64,000 bases of DNA, taken from NCBI GenBank assembly GCA_040751775.1, contig JBFMGD010000001.1, positions 62,001 to 126,000 on the forward strand. Direction: 5' to 3'. The notes under the pieces are model-generated. The model was not told the origin of the DNA, ran no database searches, and saw only the letters and a program-made list of their open reading frames with translations. The first letter of the stretch is position 1, and every line of letters starts with the position of its first letter. Position numbers and translations under genes: made by a program. Below, piece by piece: positions 60,000 through 64,000 of the stretch. The stretch is from JBFMGD01 sp040751775 (GTDB taxonomy: Bacteria; Bacillota; Dethiobacteria; DTU022).

Positions 60000-60801
60000 C
60001 TTGTTCCCCTCCTCGCCCTGTCTCCTGCTTATAGTGGTTGCGGATTAAATCCAGCGCGGCTTTCTCAATCCGTGACACTTGGGCTTGGGATATACCCACT
60101 TGCTTGGCAATTTCGACCTGTGTCTTTCCCTCGTAGAACCTCGCTTCCACTATTTGTCGCTCCCGTGGCTGCAGCTTTCCCAGGGCTTCCTGCAGGGCTA
60201 AATTATCCAACCATTTATCAGCACTATCATTTTGATCGCTGATCATATCCATCACATATACCGGGTCCGTGCTGTCGCTGAATACGGGATCATAGAGGGA
60301 CATCGGCTCCTGGGTAGCGTTAAAAGCGAACACCACTTCTTCCGCGGTTAAATCCATCTCTCCGGCAATTTCACTGACATTCGGCTCGCGGAAATTCCTT
60401 TTCAGCAGCTCCTCGCGGGTCTGTTGAACCCTGTGCGCCAGGTTTTTGATCGAACGGCTGATATGAATGCTGTTGTTATCCCGTAGATATCGCTTTATCT
60501 CACCTATAATCATCGGGACTGCATATGTAGAGAAGTTGACCTCTTGTTCCAGTTGAAAATTATCAATAGCTTTTAAAAGCCCGATACACCCCACCTGGAA
60601 GAGATCATCCAGTGATTCTCCCCTGTTTTTAAAACGTTGCAGAATACTTAACACCAGGCGGAGATTACCTTCCACCAGGGCGTCTCTAGCCTTTTGATCC
60701 CCTTTTTTCACCCGTCGGAAAAGCTCTTTCATCTCCCGGGCGGGCAGCGTGGCCAACTTGAAAGTATTCACACCGGTTAACTGTACTTTGCCTGAGAGCA
60801 T
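59977..60801 (-). CDS. sigG: Forespore sigma factor SigG
   Basis: A 274-residue sigma-70 family factor directing late forespore genes. It matches B. subtilis sigmaG closely by eye: GNLRLVLS, DDLFQVGCIGL, FSTYAVPMIIGEIKRYLRDNN and region 4 GKTQVEIAKQVGISQAQVSRIEK. GGAGG precedes ATG at 60801 by eight bases. In B. subtilis sigG follows spoIIGA-sigE; here it is fused into an operon with spoIIR. Confidence 0.96.
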   Translation of the reverse strand: MLSGKVQLTGVNTFKLATLPAREMKELFRRVKKGDQKARDALVEGNLRLVLSILQRFKNRGESLDDLFQVGCIGLLKAIDNFQLEQEVNFSTYAVPMIIGEIKRYLRDNNSIHISRSIKNLAHRVQQTREELLKRNFREPNVSEIAGEMDLTAEEVVFAFNATQEPMSLYDPVFSDSTDPVYVMDMISDQNDSADKWLDNLALQEALGKLQPRERQIVEARFYEGKTQVEIAKQVGISQAQVSRIEKAALDLIRNHYKQETGRGGEQDEAAGGP

Positions 60802-60822
60802 CCATTTCCCCTCCCTACTGCT

Positions 60823-60851
60823 ATTATTGCCATTATCTGTATCTCTTAGAC
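60823..60851 (-). promoter_or_regulatory. sigG: sigmaF/sigmaG-type promoter of sigG-spoIIR
   Basis: On the minus strand GTCTA (60847-60851), a 15-base spacer and GGCAATAAT (60823-60831). The -10 fits the forespore consensus GGnrAnAnT fully and the -35 differs by one base from GTATA. Confidence 0.7.
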
Positions 60852-60878
60852 AAACCGGGCAATATTTAACGAAGTCTA

Positions 60879-60900
60879 TGTTATAATGACTGGAATAACA
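60879..60900 (+). promoter_or_regulatory. nikR: nikR -10 region with dyad, possible NikR operator
   Basis: TATAAT at 60882-60887 lies inside a perfect dyad TGTTAT-N10-ATAACA (60879-60884 and 60895-60900). The -35 is poor. A ribbon-helix-helix tetramer such as NikR binds dyads of the TGTTA...TAACA kind, so autoregulation is plausible. Confidence 0.5.
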
Positions 60901-60922
60901 GTTTTACGTAGGAGGCGTATTG

Positions 60923-61339
60923 ATGAGCGAACTGGTCAGGTTTGGCATATCGATTGACCAGGATTTATTGGAGCGTTTTGACCGGGAGGTAGTTAAAGGG
61001 TATGTGAACCGATCGGAGGCTATTCGGGATCTCATCCGGAATCAGTTGGTGGAGATGGATTGGTCCGGTGAAGATGAAGAAGTGGCCGGAACAATTACAC
61101 TGGTCTATGACCATCATGTGCGGGGGCTAAACAGCCTTTTACTGGAAGTTCAACATCGCTACCACAGTATGATCATATCGGTTATGCATGTGCACCTTTC
61201 GCATAATCATTGCCTGGAAGTAATGGTGTTAAAAGGCAGGGCTAAAGAGGCCAGGGAAGCGGCCGGCTGCCTCTTAGGTGTAAAAGGGGTTATTCACGGG
61301 AAATTAACGATCACAGCCACGGGAGAACGGTTAAGCTAA
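60923..61339 (+). CDS. nikR: Nickel-responsive regulator NikR
   Basis: A 138-residue repressor with an N-terminal ribbon-helix-helix (VRFGISIDQDLLERFDR, about 5-45) and a C-terminal ACT-like nickel domain. The nickel ligands match E. coli NikR: H81, then H89 and H91 in MHVHLSHNHC, and C97. GGAGG precedes ATG at 60923 by seven bases. Its targets, usually nickel importers or nickel enzymes, are not adjacent. It converges on prmC with a nine-base overlap of the 3' ends. Confidence 0.94.
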   Translation: MSELVRFGISIDQDLLERFDREVVKGYVNRSEAIRDLIRNQLVEMDWSGEDEEVAGTITLVYDHHVRGLNSLLLEVQHRYHSMIISVMHVHLSHNHCLEVMVLKGRAKEAREAAGCLLGVKGVIHGKLTITATGERLS

Positions 61340-62212
61340 ACCCGTTACAACTCTGGGGATACCCTGGTAATCAAGCCGTTGGCTCAATAGGCGAAAGAAG
61401 CCCAGCTCACGGCACAGCGCGGTGACGGCTTCAGCTTGACCCGCTCCAACTTCCAGCGCCATAAAGCAGGGTTTCGCCGCGTAGGCGGGAAGATCCCGCA
61501 GCAGCGAGCGATAACCGTCTAGCCCGTCGTTGCCGCCATCCAGAGCAAGACGGGGTTCGTAGCAGCGTACTGAAGCCGGCAATTCGGCAAGGTCGGATGT
61601 CTTGATATAGGGCGGGTTTGACACGACCAGGTTAAACCGCGGCCAGGGCTCTATTCCGGTAAAAGCCTTAAAGTAATCACCGTGGTGCCACTGAATTCTG
61701 GACTGCACAGCGTGCCTGACAGCGTTACTGGAGGCAATCTGAAGCGCTGCCGGAGATCGATCCACCGCCCTGAAGCGTGCCCGGGGTAAAAGCCGGGCCA
61801 GCGTAATTGCCAGGTTACCGCTTCCCGTGCCAAGGTCCACAGTGTCAATCGGCCCGGTACCAGTGCCCCCGGTGACGCTGATCCATTCAAGAACCGCTTC
61901 CACGATTCCTTCTGTTTCCGGCCGAGGAACCAAAACATGGCAATTTACCGCAAAATCGAGACCATAGAATTCCTTAACGCCGCTAATATAGGCCAGAGGT
62001 TCCCCCCGGCAGCGCCGCCTGACTGCATCGCGATAAAGGGCGGCCGTCTCCGCGGGCAGGTTACAACCTCTTTCCAGAAAAAGTGTCAACCGCGGCAATC
62101 CGCTGATACTGGCCAGCATAAACTCCGCTTCATCCCTGGGATGATCAACACCTGCTTCTCTTAAAGAAAAAGAAGCCCCGCGCAGAGCTTCCTCGATCGT
62201 TTTTCCAGACAT
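61331..62212 (-). CDS. prmC: Release factor glutamine methyltransferase
   Basis: Methylates the glutamine of the GGQ motif in RF1 and RF2. The 293 residues show an N-terminal helical domain (1-85), SAM loop DLGTGSGN (about 122-129) and catalytic NPPY in VVSNPPYIK. ATG at 62212 is six bases after the prfA stop. Both substrates, prfA and prfB, are in this window. Confidence 0.96.
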   Translation of the reverse strand: MSGKTIEEALRGASFSLREAGVDHPRDEAEFMLASISGLPRLTLFLERGCNLPAETAALYRDAVRRRCRGEPLAYISGVKEFYGLDFAVNCHVLVPRPETEGIVEAVLEWISVTGGTGTGPIDTVDLGTGSGNLAITLARLLPRARFRAVDRSPAALQIASSNAVRHAVQSRIQWHHGDYFKAFTGIEPWPRFNLVVSNPPYIKTSDLAELPASVRCYEPRLALDGGNDGLDGYRSLLRDLPAYAAKPCFMALEVGAGQAEAVTALCRELGFFRLLSQRLDYQGIPRVVTGLA

Positions 62213-62218
62213 CTAGCT

Positions 62219-63289
62219 TCAATTCCCCGTTTCACGAAGCTGTTCAGCCCGATCCGAGGCGATCAGCTGGTCAATTATTTCATCCAGATCACCGGTCAAA
62301 ACCAGCTCCAGTTTATGCAACGTCATCCCAATCCGGTGATCGGTAACCCGGTTTTGGGGGAAATTATAGGTACGGATTCGTTCGCTGCGGTCACCGCTGC
62401 CCACTAAAGATTTTCTGGTCTGGGCTAGTTGAGCTTCCTGTTCCGCAATATATTTATCCATTAATCGGCTGCGCAGCACGCGCATCGCTTTATCCTTGTT
62501 TTTTAGTTGCGACTTCTCATCCTGGCAGCTGACCACCAGGCCGGACGGCAGGTGGGTAATGCGAACCGCCGACTGGGTGGTATTGACACTCTGCCCGCCC
62601 GGCCCTGTGGAGCAGAACGTATCAATACGCAGATCCTGCTGGTTTATTTCAACCTCAACTTCTTCAGCTTCCGGAAGCACGGCCACAGTAGCGGCGGAAG
62701 TGTGTATCCTGCCCCCGGATTCTGTTGTCGGAATACGCTGCACCCGGTGGGCTCCACTTTCATATTTCAGGCGGCTGTATGCCCCTTTTCCTTCCACTCC
62801 CATGATCACTTCTTTAAAGCCGCCGATATCGGTCGGATGGGCATCCATTACTTCCACCTTCCAGCCTTGCCGCTCGGCGTAGCGAGTGTACATTTTCAGC
62901 AGATCCGCGGCAAACAGGGCCGCTTCTTCACCACCCGTCCCGGCCCTGATTTCAATAAAAACACTCTTTTGGTCAAGCGGATCCTGCGGAATCAATAGCT
63001 CCTTTAACTGGTTTTCCACAGTTTCCTTTTCGCTGCTCAGGGTGCGCAACTCCTCTTTAAGAAACACGGCCATATCATCTTCACTGCTGTCTTTTAATAG
63101 TTCCCTGGCGTCATCAAAATCACGCAGGATCGCCTTATAACGGCGGAAAAGTTCCACACCGGCAGTTAATCCGGCCAGTTCGCGGGAGTATTCCTGCCAG
63201 GCAGATCTTTGCTCCAGGACTGCCGGGTCACTCAATAACAGTTCCAACTCCCGGTAACGTTTCTCCAAGGCTTCCAGTCTTTCAAGCAT
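62219..63289 (-). CDS. prfA: Peptide chain release factor 1
   Basis: Releases peptides at UAG and UAA. The 356 residues contain the stop-recognition PxT element (RIPTTES) and the catalytic GGQ in GPGGQSVNTT. AGGAGG lies six bases before ATG at 63289; the TTG at 63295 would leave no spacing. It overlaps the upstream DUF1385 gene by eight bases. Confidence 0.97.
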   Translation of the reverse strand: MLERLEALEKRYRELELLLSDPAVLEQRSAWQEYSRELAGLTAGVELFRRYKAILRDFDDARELLKDSSEDDMAVFLKEELRTLSSEKETVENQLKELLIPQDPLDQKSVFIEIRAGTGGEEAALFAADLLKMYTRYAERQGWKVEVMDAHPTDIGGFKEVIMGVEGKGAYSRLKYESGAHRVQRIPTTESGGRIHTSAATVAVLPEAEEVEVEINQQDLRIDTFCSTGPGGQSVNTTQSAVRITHLPSGLVVSCQDEKSQLKNKDKAMRVLRSRLMDKYIAEQEAQLAQTRKSLVGSGDRSERIRTYNFPQNRVTDHRIGMTLHKLELVLTGDLDEIIDQLIASDRAEQLRETGN

Positions 63290-64000
63290 CCGCAACCTCC
63301 TCTCCGCTCACCGTCTGTCCGGCAGTGGTAAAATCCGCAGGGGCGTCTAATACTGCCTTAAGGGCGGATATTGCTACCTCAATCTGCCCTTTATCGGGTT
63401 CCCGGGTGGTCATACGCTGCAGCCACAGGCCGGGTAAGGCGATCAGGCCGACGAGGGGAGAACGGCTTCCAGCGGTCAGGCGAATCGCTTCGTATGATAA
63501 CCCGGCTACCAGGGGAAGCAGCGCTAGGCGGATAACAATGCGCTGCCACAACAAAGGCCAGCCGAACAGGGAGAAAAGCAGAATACTGATAATCATCACG
63601 GTCAGTATAAAACTGGTTCCGCAACGGGGATGCTTCGTCGAATAAGGTTTTACGTGATCCGGATCAAGCGCGGCTGCATCCTCATAGCAGTAAATCACCT
63701 TGTGTTCAGCCCCGTGGTACTGGAAAAACCGCTGGACATCACCCCAGCGTGTAATTAGAAAAAGATAGCTGAAGAATATAAACAGACGGATAAAACCCTC
63801 CATCAGGTTTAAAAGAATGGGCGGCGCCGGCGGCAAAAACCGGGCCAGGTAGGTGGGGAGCACAAAAAAAAGTCCGATTCCGAGTCCCAGGCCCAGAAAG
63901 ACAATCACAAACGAATGCCAGCCTTTTAGCTCTTCTCCCTCTTCAGCCAACGCCTGGGCGGCTGAGATATTCAGCGCCCGAACCCCAAGAATCAGAGATT
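63282..64000 (-). CDS. DUF1385 family membrane protein (YqhQ-like), 5' end outside window
   Basis: The frame is open through the window edge, so the N-terminus is missing. A TTG at 63950 is in frame, but the residues before it (LILGVRALNISAAQ) continue the family pattern and show it is internal. Visible parts are two membrane segments, the conserved HGAEHKVIYCYE and STKHPRCGTSFIL segments, two more spans and a tail. Function unknown; DUF1385-prfA-prmC is a common clostridial gene order. Confidence 0.88.
   Translation of the reverse strand, partial: SLILGVRALNISAAQALAEEGEELKGWHSFVIVFLGLGLGIGLFFVLPTYLARFLPPAPPILLNLMEGFIRLFIFFSYLFLITRWGDVQRFFQYHGAEHKVIYCYEDAAALDPDHVKPYSTKHPRCGTSFILTVMIISILLFSLFGWPLLWQRIVIRLALLPLVAGLSYEAIRLTAGSRSPLVGLIALPGLWLQRMTTREPDKGQIEVAISALKAVLDAPADFTTAGQTVSGEEVADA

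Noticed and set aside
1..64000. CRISPR arrays, rRNA genes, insertion sequences, prophage or integrase genes
   Set aside because: None seen. The only regular array is the spacer-free 7-bp repeat in uvrA, and no transposase-like protein is encoded.

Overview
The window comes from the chromosome of an endospore-forming, very probably anaerobic member of the Firmicutes (class Clostridia or a close relative). The reasons are the sporulation genes (sigG, spoIIR, spoIID, spoIIQ-like, spoIIID), strong GGAGG ribosome-binding sites with many GTG and TTG starts, an S-box (SAM-I) riboswitch in front of metK, and gene order that follows Bacillus subtilis over long stretches. Anaerobic traits are the homocysteine-forming HcyBio set, a CooC-like nickel-insertion ATPase, NikR and a V/A-type ATPase. 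Nearly all genes are on the minus strand, so operons read from high to low coordinates. The plus-strand exceptions are dapB, a YdcZ-type transporter, nikR, a decayed gene near 30.6 kb and one possible micro-gene near 8.5 kb.

Region 1-31 kb. From the left: an Rrf2 regulator and a Cof phosphatase, then excision repair uvrC-uvrA-uvrB. Next come an EGDKT cation exporter, a MinJ-like PDZ protein, CtpB protease, and an envelope module in which FtsE and FtsX lie beside a coiled-coil M23 hydrolase. YitT, prfB (with programmed frameshift), secA, an odd nucleotidyltransferase-like gene, hpf, comFC and metK follow. The block uvrA-uvrB-minJ-ctpB-ftsXE-prfB-secA-hpf-comFC matches the B. subtilis order. 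After metK lies a five-gene operon, moxR-vwa-cooC-prt-fabZ, which joins an AAA+ chaperone, a MIDAS protein and a CooC-like ATPase with no metalloenzyme structural gene beside it.

Region 31-38 kb. After tRNA-Thr(CGT) comes the HcyBio - NIL/ferredoxin - UPF0280 - gamma carbonic anhydrase operon, probably a sulfide-to-homocysteine route. It is followed by a cupin-type phosphoglucose isomerase and GAPDH, with divergent dapB.

Region 38-64 kb. This repeats the B. subtilis prfA-to-mbl neighbourhood: prfA, prmC, spoIIR, sua5, low-molecular-weight phosphatase, rpiB, glyA, upp, then the ATPase slot, then ywmB, murA, spoIID, spoIIQ, spoIIID, mbl. In B. subtilis the ATPase slot holds the F-type atp operon. 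Here it holds a complete nine-gene V/A-type ATPase whose rotor subunit carries the residue pattern of sodium-binding rotors. sigG lies directly upstream of spoIIR, overlaps it, and has a sigmaF/sigmaG-like promoter.

Most of the window is therefore conserved backbone. The less ordinary items are the ATPase replacement, the MoxR-VWA-CooC module, the nucleotidyltransferase-like gene, possible attenuation in the secA leader, a heptanucleotide repeat that lengthens UvrA, and several small or decayed frames.
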